From positions 1,488,001-1,552,000 of the forward strand of contig NZ_FNTG01000001.1 of assembly GCF_900104795.1 (NCBI RefSeq): DNA of 64,000 nucleotides, in the 5' to 3' direction. Each line of letters begins with the position of its first letter. The stretch's first letter is position 1. This DNA comes from Burkholderia sp. WP9. Lineage in GTDB: Bacteria; Pseudomonadota; Gammaproteobacteria; Burkholderiales; Burkholderiaceae. Below the pieces are notes generated by a model. It was not told the origin of the DNA and made no database searches. It was given only the letters and a program-made list of their open reading frames with translations. Both the position numbers and the translations under genes were made by a program. This document shows, in pieces, positions 8,893 through 17,699 of this stretch.

Positions 8893-10111
8893 CTTTTTCC
8901 TTCACATGCTGCGGCAGTTCGCCCGCCGGCGGCCTCGCGGCGCGGCTCGCCACCGGATCGGCCTCGGTGTGCGCGGCCGTGCTGCCGGCCGGCGTCTGCG
9001 TGCTGCGCGGCACCCAGTCGAGCGCTTCGCCTTTGCCGGCTTCGAGTTCCGCCGACACTTCCGCGCGCGCCCGCGGCAGGTACTGTGGGTAATGCTTCTG
9101 AATGTAGTCGAGCAATCCCTCGCGCACCCGGCAGCGCAAATCCCAGTTCAGGCCGGAATCGAGCGAACTGACGAGGGCGCGCAATTGCATCGAGCGCTCG
9201 GTGCCGTCCGTCACCTGCAACACCTGCACGCGGCGATCCCACTCGGGCGCGTCCTCGACAATGCGCGCGAGTTCTTCGCGCAACGGCGCGAGCGGCATGC
9301 GGTAGTCGACGTAGAGAAACACCGTGCCGATGATCTGCGAACTGCTGCGGGTCCAGTTCGAAAACGGGTTTTCGATAAACCATTGCAGCGGAACGATCAA
9401 CCGACGTTGATCCCACAGACGCACCGATACATACGTGCCGGTGATTTCCTCGATACGCCCCCACTCGCCCTGAATCACGACGACGTCATCGAGACGGATC
9501 GGCTGCGACAGCGCAATCTGCAAGCCGGCGATCAGATTGCCGAGCACCGGCCGCGCGGCGATACCGGCGACCAGTCCCGCCACACCCGCGGACGCCAGCA
9601 GGCTCGCGCCGATCTGCCGGACATTGGGGAACGTCATCAACGCGCCGCCCACGCCGACGATCACGATCACGAACATCACCGAACGCGCGAGCACGCGCGC
9701 CTGGGTATGGATGCGGCGCGCCTGGAGGTTGTCGGCGGTATCGAGCGGATGGGCCTGAATGATCGCCTCGCCGATCGCCGCCGCCGAACGCACCGAGAGC
9801 CAGGTGATCGCGCCGATCAGCGCGATTGCGGCGGCGTCGCGCAACGGCGTGATGAAGGTCAGCGTGTCGGGCGCTTCCCAGCCCACTGCCTCCAGCGCGA
9901 GGATCACGAGCATGAATAGCGCCGGCTTGTCGATATAGCGCAGCACCACGCTGGTGAGCGGATAAGGCCGCGCGAGCCGCGTCACGATACGCGCGCCGAC
10001 CCGATGGATGCCCACGGCCAGCACCACCGCGATCACCGAGACGATCAACGCGCCGAGCCACGTGTGCAGCGGCGCTTCGGCGATGCGGCTGAGGTCGTCG
10101 AGAGTAGGCAT
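8888..10111 (-). CDS. MscS family mechanosensitive ion channel
   Basis: 407 residues. Several N-terminal membrane segments (about residues 17-40, 60-85, 90-115, 150-175) are followed by the pore-lining helix region, rich in Gly/Ala (SAGVAGLVAGIAARPVLGNLIAG). The conserved MscS beta domain comes next (QPIRLDDVVVIQGEWGRIEEI, then RRLIVPLQWFIENPFSNWTR). A long acidic/basic cytoplasmic tail ends the protein. MscS channels open under membrane tension to release solutes during hypo-osmotic shock. The start at 10111 follows an AGGAGG about 12 bases upstream. It lies upstream of otsA on the same strand. Confidence 0.93.
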   Translation of the reverse strand: MPTLDDLSRIAEAPLHTWLGALIVSVIAVVLAVGIHRVGARIVTRLARPYPLTSVVLRYIDKPALFMLVILALEAVGWEAPDTLTFITPLRDAAAIALIGAITWLSVRSAAAIGEAIIQAHPLDTADNLQARRIHTQARVLARSVMFVIVIVGVGGALMTFPNVRQIGASLLASAGVAGLVAGIAARPVLGNLIAGLQIALSQPIRLDDVVVIQGEWGRIEEITGTYVSVRLWDQRRLIVPLQWFIENPFSNWTRSSSQIIGTVFLYVDYRMPLAPLREELARIVEDAPEWDRRVQVLQVTDGTERSMQLRALVSSLDSGLNWDLRCRVREGLLDYIQKHYPQYLPRARAEVSAELEAGKGEALDWVPRSTQTPAGSTAAHTEADPVASRAARPPAGELPQHVKEKV

Positions 10112-10499
10112 GAAGGGGAATGTCCTCCTGGCATGAGTGCTGAGCTGAGCCGAGCCGGCGCGGAACCGGCCACCGACATGGCCGCGGGGTAGCCGCGGAG
10201 TGGCGAAAGGCGCCCGGCTGCCGGGCGGCGCCGGTCGCCAGGCGCCGCTGAAGCGGACGCGAGGCCGCACGACTGCACGACCTGCCTACTGACATCTTAG
10301 ATTGTTCTTCCGCGCGATCCGCGAAAGGTGGCGAGGCCCGCCGCCTCTACAAGCGGACAGCCGGCGTTGAGACCGGGTCTCAGGTAGAGCTATGAGAAAT
10401 GCCCCGAAGTGCCCACGGCTGAAAAGCCGGAAAACCCTCATGGGCCGAAACGCCCAACACGCCGGATGCCGACGCGCAGGGCATCAGCCGTGCTTCATT
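10112..10499. other. intergenic region, no gene supported
   Basis: About 390 bases between the start of the MscS gene and the stop of the Rap1a-like gene. GC-rich short inverted repeats around 10205-10255 (GGGCGCCGG / CCAGGCGCC types) are present. No ORF with coding support was found. The MscS promoter should lie near 10290-10320, where the sequence is locally less GC-rich. Confidence 0.4.
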
Positions 10500-10856
10500 T
10501 CAACTGCCGCTCTTGCAGGGAAACGCTTTACCGAGCCCGAGCGAGATCGCCGTGCTGGCGTTATAGCCGGCGACGATCGGATTCTCAGCGATATATTTGC
10601 GCACCGCGTCGGTCAGCTGCGCCGAGCGCGCGTCCTGCGGCAGGCAGAAGTACTGGCCGACGCGCGGGCCGGTCGTGCCGCCGATCGCGTCGATGGTGTT
10701 GAAGATGCCGTCGGCGGCGCCTTCGATATAAGCGGCGCACGCGCTACGCGATGCCACGTCCGTCTTGGTGCACAGCTTGTTGAGGTCGCCTCCCGTAAAC
10801 GCGGCTGCCGATAGCGGTACGGCGAGCGCGCTGGCGAAAATCAAAGCCCGCAGCAT
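10500..10856 (-). CDS. Rap1a/Tai-type small exported protein
   Basis: 118 residues. A signal peptide (MLRALIFASALAVPLSAAAF) is followed by a compact domain: FTGGDLNKLCTKTDVASRSACAAYIEGAADG, then YFCLPQ and a helix ending near GKAFPCKSG. Four cysteines are in the mature part. The pattern (G-x-L..LC, C-x-YI-x-G, FCLP) matches the Rap1a/Tai domain, named after periplasmic immunity proteins against type VI amidase effectors. Many chromosomal copies stand alone, as here, with no effector or secretion gene nearby, so an immunity role is not shown. Confidence 0.8.
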   Translation of the reverse strand: MLRALIFASALAVPLSAAAFTGGDLNKLCTKTDVASRSACAAYIEGAADGIFNTIDAIGGTTGPRVGQYFCLPQDARSAQLTDAVRKYIAENPIVAGYNASTAISLGLGKAFPCKSGS

Positions 10857-11146
10857 GGTGTTCCTTTCCAGGGTCGTTTATCAGGCGGTCTTTCGCCGCA
10901 TCCAAAGGGCGCGCACATGTGGCGCGCCAAAGTCGACATTCTGCACTGTTTTGCGAAGCGCAAGCGTGCGCGCCACCGCTATCTTCAGGCACTTTTTTTG
11001 AGCCGGGTGAGTTGGCGGCGCCAAGTGCTCCGGCACTCGTGTGCTTCAGCGATGCCACGGCAGCGTTTCGCGGGCGGCGCCCGTCGCGGCAGGCAGACCG
11101 CGCGGGCTTTTGACAGCAGCTCAGATGGCTGTCAGTGCGGGTGGGC
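10857..11146. other. upstream region of the Rap1a-like gene
   Basis: Non-coding on present evidence. It contains the promoter of the leftward Rap1a-like gene and separates it from the 40-bp tandem repeat. A long plus-strand frame covers it, but that frame consists of repeat and antisense sequence without any recognisable protein. Confidence 0.4.
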
Positions 11147-11350
11147 CTTCGATTGGCGCTTCAGGCGGCAGGCAGAGCGCGTGGACCTTCGACTCGCGCT
11201 CCGGGCCGCCGACAGAGCGCGTAGATCTTCGACTCGCGCTCCAATTCGCCCGCCAGAGCGCATACACCTTCGGCTCACGCTCCAGACTGCCGACGGAGCG
11301 CAGACACATTCGACTCGCGCTCCAGCCGCCGGCAGAGCGCATAGACCCTC
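11147..11350. repeat. 40-bp tandem repeat array
   Basis: Five imperfect copies of a unit beginning CTTCGACTCGCGCTCC and ending in an AGAGCGCGTAGA-type segment, starting at 11147, 11187, 11227, 11268 and 11308. The spacings are 40, 40, 41 and 39-40 bases, and a degraded sixth copy starts at 11347. The copies abut with no unique spacers. The array lies between the stop of the ankyrin gene (11398) and the Rap1a-like promoter region. Confidence 0.85.
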
Positions 11351-11397
11351 TACCCGCCCCAAGCCGCCGGCAAACCGGCCGCCGTGAGCCGCGCACA

Positions 11398-12132
11398 CTA
11401 TTTCTGTTGCATCTGCTGCAGGCGCGCGGTCAACCCTTCGACCACGTCCGGCTCCTTGTAAGTCTTCGCGAAATCGAGCGCCGTCATGCCGATCTGGTTC
11501 TTCACCGTCAGGTCCGCGCCGTTGTCGAGCAACAGCTTCACGGTCGACACGTGGCCACCGCGCGCGGCCATCATCAGCGGCGTGGTGCCGTTCGGCGAGC
11601 CGGCGTCGACGTAGGCCGAATGGTCGAGCAGCACCTTGACGATGTCGTCGTTGCCGTTCGCCGCCGCGTAGTGCAACGGCGCCCAACCCTTCTTGTTGAC
11701 CTCGGCGTCTTTCGCGATCAACTGGTTGACGAAGGCGAGATCGCCGTTCAGCGCGGCCATCATCATCGCGTTCTCGCCGGCCTTGTCCTGAATCTCGATG
11801 TTGGTCTTCGGATTGGCGAGCAGCGCGGCGCCGACTTTATCCGATTTCTCACGCGCGGCCAGCACCAGCAGCGGAATGCCCTGGTTATCCACGCTGTTCG
11901 GGTCCATACCCTTGGCGAGCAACTTGTTGACGCCGTCCACGTCGTCGAACTTGACCGATTTGATCAGCGAATCGATCGGCGCCGCCTGGGCCGGCGACAC
12001 CGCCAGCGAAGTCAGCGCGGCACAAACGAGCGCAGCGGCGAACGTGAAGCGCGAGACGCCGCGCCGTGCCGAAGCCAGCGCGCCACGCGTTGTCACGCCT
12101 GCGAAAGTGTCCTGCTGTGCAGTCAACGACAT
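11398..12132 (-). CDS. exported ankyrin repeat protein
   Basis: 244 residues from ATG 12132. An in-frame ATG at 12147 would add five residues, but GAGAG lies correctly placed before 12132. A long signal peptide region (about residues 1-48, with an ALVCAALTSLAVSPAQA core) is followed by about five ankyrin repeats, e.g. GWAPLHYAAANGNDDIVKVLL and TTPLMMAARGGHVSTVKLLLDNGADL. Periplasmic ankyrin proteins act as protein-binding scaffolds; some protect catalases or other enzymes. The partner here is unknown. It lies downstream of tatD on the same strand with a 68-base gap. Confidence 0.9.
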   Translation of the reverse strand: MSLTAQQDTFAGVTTRGALASARRGVSRFTFAAALVCAALTSLAVSPAQAAPIDSLIKSVKFDDVDGVNKLLAKGMDPNSVDNQGIPLLVLAAREKSDKVGAALLANPKTNIEIQDKAGENAMMMAALNGDLAFVNQLIAKDAEVNKKGWAPLHYAAANGNDDIVKVLLDHSAYVDAGSPNGTTPLMMAARGGHVSTVKLLLDNGADLTVKNQIGMTALDFAKTYKEPDVVEGLTARLQQMQQK

Positions 12133-12199
12133 CGAAATTTCTCTCATATTTAACTTTAGGAAACTTCCCTATCCTCTTGATATTTATCGACTTTACGCC

Positions 12200-12991
12200 T
12201 CACGCACCAGCCGGCGCGGGAATCTTGAAAAGGCGGAAGAAGTTTTGCGTGGTCGCCTCGGCCAGCGCCGCTTCCGGCATGTCGCGTTGTTGCGCGATGA
12301 ACCGTCCGACATAACTTACGTACGCAGGTTCATTAGGCTTGCCGCGATACGGCACGGGCGCGAGATACGGCGAGTCGGTTTCGATCAGCAAACGCTCGAG
12401 CGGCACGCGGCGCGCGACGTCCTGCACGTCGGTCGCACTCTTGAACGTGACGATGCCCGACAACGAGATGTAAAAATTCTGCGCAAGCGCCTGTTCGGCG
12501 ACATGCCACGGCTCGGTGAAACAATGCATCACGCCGCCCGGCTCGCCTGCGCGCTCCTCGGCCATGATGCGCAGCGTGTCTTCCGACGACGATCGCGTAT
12601 GGATGATCAGCGGCTTGTTCGCGGCGTGCGCCGCCCGGATATGGGTGCGAAAGCGCTCGCGCTGCCATTCCATGTCGGCGATGGTGCGGCCTTCCAGCCG
12701 GTAGTAGTCGAGGCCGGTCTCGCCGATCGCGACCACTTTGGGATGCGCGGCCAGTTCGACCAGTTCGGCGACGCTCGGCTCGCGCATGTGCTCGTGATCC
12801 GGATGCACGCCGACCGACGCGTACACGTTCTCATGGCGGCTGGCGATATCCAGCACGGAAGGCAGCGTTTCGAGATCGACGGACACGCACAGCGCATGCG
12901 TGACCGAATGGCTGCGCATGTTCTCGAGCACCTGCGGCAGGCGGTCGGCGAGTCCTTCGAAATTGATATGGCAATGTGAGTCGACAAACAT
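12200..12991 (-). CDS. tatD: TatD family metal-dependent hydrolase
   Basis: 263 residues, a TIM-barrel amidohydrolase-type nuclease. Metal ligands are recognisable: the N-terminal HCH (SHCHINF), Glu in GETGLDYY, His in LIIHTRSS, His in GVMHCF, and Asp in IETDSPYL. TatD enzymes are 3'-5' DNA exonucleases or deoxyribonucleases, and paralogues act as D-aminoacyl hydrolase-like proteins. The position next to holB and tmk is the classical one for the YcfH-type paralogue, so the symbol tatD is family-level only. Confidence 0.93.
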   Translation of the reverse strand: MFVDSHCHINFEGLADRLPQVLENMRSHSVTHALCVSVDLETLPSVLDIASRHENVYASVGVHPDHEHMREPSVAELVELAAHPKVVAIGETGLDYYRLEGRTIADMEWQRERFRTHIRAAHAANKPLIIHTRSSSEDTLRIMAEERAGEPGGVMHCFTEPWHVAEQALAQNFYISLSGIVTFKSATDVQDVARRVPLERLLIETDSPYLAPVPYRGKPNEPAYVSYVGRFIAQQRDMPEAALAEATTQNFFRLFKIPAPAGA

Positions 12992-13025
12992 GGGGGTGTC
13001 CTGCGTAGGGCTGGCTCGAAGGGAA

Positions 13026-13559
13026 TCAGGCGGCGGCCGGAGCTGTCGCGGCGGCGTCGAGGCGTTTGCCGAGAATCACCAGATCGCGCTCCACGCCGTC
13101 CAGCACGGCCACGCGCGGCAACGATCCCCACGTGTCGAAACCGAAGCCGCGGAACAGGCGCAAGCTCGCGTCATTGTGGCCGAAGATGAAGCCGAGCACG
13201 GTATCGATGCCGAGCGCCGGCGCCGCCGCTAGCGAAGCCGCCAGCAATTGCTTGCCGAGACCCTTGCCACGCGCGCTTTCGTCGAGATAGATGCTGACTT
13301 CGGCGGTGCGCAGATAGGCCGGGCGGCCGTAAAAGTCCGAAAAGCTCAGCCATGCGATCACGCGGCCGGGCTGTTGCGAGTCTTCCACCACCCACAACGG
13401 ACGCTTGTGCGGGCCATGCGCGTGAAACCAGGTCAGCCGGCTTTCGACGCTGACCGGCTCGAGATCGGCGGTGACTTGCCGCGACGGCACCGTCGAGTTG
13501 TAGATGGCGACGATAGCGGGCAGATCGTCGAGCGTGGCATCGCGGTAGGAAAGGCTCAT
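13026..13559 (-). CDS. GNAT family N-acetyltransferase
   Basis: 177 residues. It matches the phosphinothricin-acetyltransferase-like GNAT group: IVAIYNSTVPSRQVTADLEPV near the start, then TAEVSIYLDESARGKGLGKQLL (the R-G-x-G-L-G acetyl-CoA pyrophosphate-binding motif A), then IFGHNDASLRLFRGFGF. ATG 13559 is chosen because the family begins there; the open frame continues upstream into antisense of holB. It sits between holB and tatD and interrupts an otherwise DNA-metabolism set. Substrate unknown (an amino acid or antibiotic analogue is possible). Confidence 0.9.
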   Translation of the reverse strand: MSLSYRDATLDDLPAIVAIYNSTVPSRQVTADLEPVSVESRLTWFHAHGPHKRPLWVVEDSQQPGRVIAWLSFSDFYGRPAYLRTAEVSIYLDESARGKGLGKQLLAASLAAAPALGIDTVLGFIFGHNDASLRLFRGFGFDTWGSLPRVAVLDGVERDLVILGKRLDAAATAPAAA

Positions 13560-13699
13560 GGTGCGTTGAACGTGAGATGGAAGCGGATAATGGACGAACG
13601 GCGGACGAACGGCGCAGGACGAATGGCGGGCCGGCGCCGGCTGTGAGGCGCGGCGCAGCGCGCCAGCGGCCGAGAACGCGCCCCGCACGCAGCGGCGGC

Positions 13700-14734
13700 T
13701 TACGCGAACAACTCGCGATAGCCGATAAACAGCTCTTCGAACACCAGCCGCGCATTCAGCGGATGGTTCTCGACGGCGCGTTGGCGCGTCACAGTGCGCA
13801 TGAAGCGCGCGAACGCGCTGGCATCGGCCTGCGACGCGCAGCGCGTCAATGCCGCCGAGGCTTGCGGGAAGTAACGGGGCGCGCCCGCCGTGCGCTGCGC
13901 CAGCAAATCGTACATCCAGCGTTGCAGCCAGCCTAGCACCAGCGGCACAGGCAGCTTCTGCAATGCCTCGCCGCAGGCGAAGGCGTCGCACTGCGGGCCG
14001 GCGGCCAGTTGCTTGAGCGTCCAGTCGCGCAGCGTGCGGTTCTCGTCGCTGGCGAGCGCGAGCGCCGTGAGCGGCGCGCCGCCGGCTTCGGCGAGCAGCG
14101 CGGGCGCCTCGGCCACGCCTTGCGCGGCAAGCCACTTCGTCGCCACGTCCGGCGCGGGCATGGTCATCGGCCACTGGCGGCAGCGGCTGATGATAGTGGG
14201 CAACAGGCGATCGATACGCGCCGACACCATCAGGAACACGACACCCACCGGCGGTTCTTCAAGCGTCTTCAGCAGGGCATTGGCCGCGGCGATATTCAGC
14301 CCTTCCGCCGGATACAGCACGACCACGCGCGCGCCGCCGCGGTGCGAGCCCACGCCGACGAAATCGAGCAAACCGCGAATCTGCTCGATCTTGATTTCCT
14401 TGCTGGGCGTGCGCGTCTTCTTGCCTTCGTCTGCATCGGCCTTGTCGGCTTTTTCGTCCGCCGCGTTGTTCAGGCCCGCTTCGGCGGCCAGCGCCTCGGG
14501 TACGACGATCCGGTAGTCCGGATGATTGCCCTGCGCGAACCAGTTGCAGGCCACGCACGCGCCGCACGGCTCCCCGTTGGCCTGCTGGGCCTCGCACAGC
14601 AAGCCCTGCGCGAGATGCTGCGCGAAGCGCAGCTTGCCGATGCCCGCCTGCCCATGCAGCAACAGGGCGTGCGGCCAGTGGCCGCGCAATTGCTGCAGGC
14701 GGTTCCAGTCATCGGCTTGCCACGGATAAATCAT
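13700..14734 (-). CDS. holB: DNA polymerase III subunit delta prime
   Basis: 344 residues. This is the clamp-loader subunit of the replicative polymerase. The N-terminus MIYPWQADDWNRLQ leads to a degenerate Walker A (GQAGIGKLR, with Leu where Ser/Thr would be), as expected for the non-ATP-binding delta prime. It is followed by a four-cysteine zinc module (CEAQQANGEPCGACVAC), a sensor-like LLKTLEEPP and RCRQW. An unusually long charged insert of about 35 residues rich in Asp/Lys (near residues 94-116) lies between the zinc module and the next helix. It lies downstream of tmk, separated by 94 bases. Confidence 0.95.
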   Translation of the reverse strand: MIYPWQADDWNRLQQLRGHWPHALLLHGQAGIGKLRFAQHLAQGLLCEAQQANGEPCGACVACNWFAQGNHPDYRIVVPEALAAEAGLNNAADEKADKADADEGKKTRTPSKEIKIEQIRGLLDFVGVGSHRGGARVVVLYPAEGLNIAAANALLKTLEEPPVGVVFLMVSARIDRLLPTIISRCRQWPMTMPAPDVATKWLAAQGVAEAPALLAEAGGAPLTALALASDENRTLRDWTLKQLAAGPQCDAFACGEALQKLPVPLVLGWLQRWMYDLLAQRTAGAPRYFPQASAALTRCASQADASAFARFMRTVTRQRAVENHPLNARLVFEELFIGYRELFA

Positions 14735-14828
14735 TGTTTCTCTTTTCGATCAAACGGTTGCAGACGTTACATGCAGTACCGCATGAACTCTGAAAACCGA
14801 TATAAACCAAGGTTATATTCTTTTTAAA

Positions 14829-15452
14829 TCAAAGAACTGCGATCAATTCTTCAAGTTTTCTCTGAATCTGCGTAATGCTCTGCGCGGAGTCAATGATAGC
14901 GAACCGGTACGGCGCTTCTTCGGCGCGGCGCAGATATTCGGCGCGGGTGCGATTGAAAAATGCCGCCGATTCGCTCTCGAAGCGATCCGGATCGCGTGCC
15001 GCACTGCGCCGCTCGCTGGCGATTTCGGGCGCGAGGTCGAACAGCACCGTCAGGTCCGGCTGGAAACCGCCCTGCACCCAGCGCTCCAGCGTTTCCAGCT
15101 TGTCGCGCGGCAGTCCGCGGCCACCGCCCTGATAGGCGAAGGTCGCATCCGTGAAACGGTCCGACAGCACCCAGTCGCCGCGTGCGAGCGCAGGCTCGAT
15201 CACTTCGGCCAGGTGCTGGCGGCGCAGCGCGAACATTAGCAGCGCCTCGGTTTCGAGGTCCATTTTCTGATGCAGCACGATTTCGCGGATCTGCTCGCCG
15301 AGCGGCGTGCCGCCCGGTTCACGCGTCATGACGACCGCGCGGCCGGTGCTTGCGACTTTCCGTTCGAGGCGCTCCCGAAACCAGCTGAGGTGGGTGGTCT
15401 TGCCCGCCCCGTCGATGCCCTCAAACGTAATGAATTTGCCCCGCGCCATCAT
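14829..15452 (-). CDS. tmk: thymidylate kinase
   Basis: 207 residues. It phosphorylates dTMP to dTDP. The P-loop is [12 protein letters not shown] (residues 9-20), followed by [16 protein letters not shown] (DR-x/REPGGT-type motif) and the lid/DR motif [19 protein letters not shown]. The start ATG (15450-15452) overlaps the stop of mltG (15449-15451) as ATGA, which indicates translational coupling and decides the start. Confidence 0.97.
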   Translation of the reverse strand: MMARGKFITFEGIDGAGKTTHLSWFRERLERKVASTGRAVVMTREPGGTPLGEQIREIVLHQKMDLETEALLMFALRRQHLAEVIEPALARGDWVLSDRFTDATFAYQGGGRGLPRDKLETLERWVQGGFQPDLTVLFDLAPEIASERRSAARDPDRFESESAAFFNRTRAEYLRRAEEAPYRFAIIDSAQSITQIQRKLEELIAVL

Positions 15453-16459
15453 TGCCCTCGAATGTATTTGTCCACGGCCTTGTTGTGATCGCCGAGGGTG
15501 TCGGAAAAGATACTGCTGCCGTCGCCGCGCGAGACGAAATACAGCGCGGTGCTGGGTGCCGGGTTCAGCGCCGCCTGCAGCGACGCCACGCCGGGCAGCG
15601 CGATGGGCGTTGGCGGCAGCCCCATGCGGGTGTAGGTATTGTAGGGAGTGTCGGTCTGCAGGTCTTTCTTTCTGATGCGTCCGCTGTAGCTCTCGCCCAT
15701 GCCGTAGATCACGGTCGGGTCGGTTTGCAGCGGCATACCCACGCGCAGCCGGTTCGCGAACACCGCGGCCACCATGGGCCGGTCAGACGGCTTGCCGGTT
15801 TCCTTTTCGATGATGGACGCCATGGTCAGCGCGTCGTACGGCGTCTTGTACGGCAGATTCGCCGCGCGCGCGGTCCACGCCTCGTCCAGACGCAGGCGCA
15901 TCAGACGGTAGGCGCGGCGGTACACGTCGAGGTCGCTGGTGTTTTTGTCGAACAGGTAGGTGTCCGGGAAAAACAGTCCCTCGCCATTGCCGATCGACGC
16001 CTCCGGTGCGTTGATCGCGTTCATCAGGTCGGCGTCGCTCATCCCGGCCGTGTCGTGCTTGAGCGCCGGATTGGCATCCAGCTCGGCGCGCATGCGCTTG
16101 AAGGTCCAGCCTTCGATAATGGTCGCCACGTATTCGTTGACGTCGCCGCGGGCGATTTTCTGCAGCACCTCATACGGCGTCACGCCCGTCTTGAACTCGT
16201 AGTTGCCCGATTTCAGCTCGCTTTGCAGTCCGAGCAGCCGCGTCATGATGACGAACAGCTCCGCTTCGACCGGCACGCCGCCTCGATTGAGTTGCAGCGT
16301 GACGCTGCGCAAGCTGCTATGCGGCTTGACCGTGACATCGAGTTGCGCAGGGGTCAGATCGAGCGGACTGGTGGCCCAATGGTATCCGCCAGCAATTGCG
16401 GCTGCGGCCAGCACAACGACGAGTGAGCCGGCAATGAAACATTTCTTGAACAGGGACAT
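15449..16459 (-). CDS. mltG: endolytic murein transglycosylase
   Basis: 336 residues from ATG 16459. It cuts nascent glycan strands in the periplasm and helps set glycan length. An N-terminal membrane anchor ([20 protein letters not shown]) is followed by a LysM-like region. The YceG catalytic domain has the active-site Glu in [10 protein letters not shown], plus [19 protein letters not shown] and the C-terminal [17 protein letters not shown]. Starts further upstream (ATG 16486 or a TTG) are possible, but the anchor pattern fits 16459. It is coupled to tmk and divergent from ygfZ. Confidence 0.94.
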   Translation of the reverse strand: MSLFKKCFIAGSLVVVLAAAAIAGGYHWATSPLDLTPAQLDVTVKPHSSLRSVTLQLNRGGVPVEAELFVIMTRLLGLQSELKSGNYEFKTGVTPYEVLQKIARGDVNEYVATIIEGWTFKRMRAELDANPALKHDTAGMSDADLMNAINAPEASIGNGEGLFFPDTYLFDKNTSDLDVYRRAYRLMRLRLDEAWTARAANLPYKTPYDALTMASIIEKETGKPSDRPMVAAVFANRLRVGMPLQTDPTVIYGMGESYSGRIRKKDLQTDTPYNTYTRMGLPPTPIALPGVASLQAALNPAPSTALYFVSRGDGSSIFSDTLGDHNKAVDKYIRGQ

Positions 16460-16537
16460 GCGAAACGTGGCAGGGTTGGACTGCATATAATACTTGTTTG
16501 CCTTAGCCAAAGTCAGAATTGACTGTTCCCGGAATCC

Positions 16538-17611
16538 ATGAACACACCGCTCGCTACCGCTTCAGGCACGCCTCCAAACACAGCTCCTACGGCAGCCGCC
16601 GCCACGCCGGCAAGTCTTCCCGCGCTGCCGCGCCCCTCCGCCGATGAATTCGACGCGCTCGTTCAGCAAGGCGCGTATATGCCGCTCACGCAGTTCGGCG
16701 TGATCGACGCCACCGGCGACGACGCGGCAAGCTTCCTGCACGGCCAGTTGACCAACGACACCCAGCACCTCGACGCCGCCAATGCGCGTCTGGCCGGTTA
16801 CTGCTCGGCCAAAGGGCGTCTGCTGGCGTCGTTCCTGACCTGGCGCAGCGGCGATACGATCCGCCTGCTGGTGTCGAAAGACGTGCAGGCCGCCGTGCAG
16901 AAGCGGCTCTCCATGTTCGTGCTGCGCGCCAAGGCCAAACTCACTGACGCGAGCGGCGAACTGGCGGTGATCGGTCTCGCCGGCGACGTGCGCAAGGCGC
17001 TCTCAAATGTGTTCGACGCGCTGCCGGACGGCGTGCACGTGAAAGTGGACGGCGCGGCGGGCTCGCTGATTCGCGTACCGGACGCGCTCGGGCGCCTGCG
17101 TTATCTGTGGATCGGCCCGAAGGCGCAGATCGAGTCGCACCTGCCCTTGCTGGACGAGAAGCTCAAACGCGTCTCGCCGGCCGTGTGGGACTGGCTCGAC
17201 ATTCGCGCGGGCGAGCCGCGCATCACCCAGCCGGTGGTCGAGCAGTTCGTGCCGCAAATGGTCAATTTCGACGTGCTGGGCGCGGTGAATTTCCGCAAAG
17301 GCTGCTATCCCGGCCAGGAAGTGGTGGCGCGCAGCCAGTATCGCGGCACGATCAAGCGGCGCACTTCGCTCGCCAACGTGGCTGGCGAACTCGACACGGT
17401 GCGCGCGGGCGCGGAACTGTTCCATTCGGACGATCCGGGCCAGCCGTGCGGCATGGTGGTGAACGCGGCGTCGGCGCCGGAAGGCGGCGTCGATCTGCTG
17501 GTCGAGATCAAGCTCGCGGCGCTGGAAAACGGCTCGGTACATCTGGGCGCGGCGGACGGCCCGGCGCTGCGGTTCCTTACGCTGCCCTACGGGCTGCCCA
17601 CCGAAGTCTGA
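16538..17611 (+). CDS. ygfZ: YgfZ folate-binding protein (iron-sulfur cluster assembly/repair)
   Basis: 357 residues. GcvT-like fold with the family signature KGCYPGQEVVARSQYRG, containing the conserved cysteine, near residues 253-269. YgfZ uses a folate to support maturation or repair of certain Fe-S enzymes. The N-terminal 35 residues are Ala/Pro/Thr-rich and not part of the fold. It is divergent from mltG with only 78 bases between the starts; that spacer includes a TATAAT-like hexamer near 16487-16492. A strong terminator follows. Confidence 0.94.
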   Translation: MNTPLATASGTPPNTAPTAAAATPASLPALPRPSADEFDALVQQGAYMPLTQFGVIDATGDDAASFLHGQLTNDTQHLDAANARLAGYCSAKGRLLASFLTWRSGDTIRLLVSKDVQAAVQKRLSMFVLRAKAKLTDASGELAVIGLAGDVRKALSNVFDALPDGVHVKVDGAAGSLIRVPDALGRLRYLWIGPKAQIESHLPLLDEKLKRVSPAVWDWLDIRAGEPRITQPVVEQFVPQMVNFDVLGAVNFRKGCYPGQEVVARSQYRGTIKRRTSLANVAGELDTVRAGAELFHSDDPGQPCGMVVNAASAPEGGVDLLVEIKLAALENGSVHLGAADGPALRFLTLPYGLPTEV

Positions 17612-17628
17612 CATTCTCGCGGGGAACG

Positions 17629-17656
17629 AAGCGGCGCAGTCAGGCGCCGCTTTTTA
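17629..17656 (+). terminator. rho-independent terminator of ygfZ
   Basis: AAGCGGCGC, a 6-base loop, GCGCCGCTT and then a short T-run, 18 bases after the ygfZ stop. It separates ygfZ from the NRDE gene. Confidence 0.8.
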
Positions 17657-17699
17657 CTGGCCTTTTCAACTGCAACGCCTCCACCGGGAGACGCCCCCG

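Noticed and set aside
10500..10856. Type VI secretion effector-immunity pair
   Set aside because: Only the possible immunity-like gene is present; no amidase or VgrG/Hcp gene nearby.
11147..11350. Possible CRISPR array
   Set aside because: The 40-bp units abut directly with no unique spacers and no cas genes are present; it is a tandem repeat.
11041..12153. 370-residue plus-strand ORF over the 40-bp repeats and the ankyrin gene
   Set aside because: It consists of repeat translation followed by antisense to the ankyrin gene; no plausible protein.
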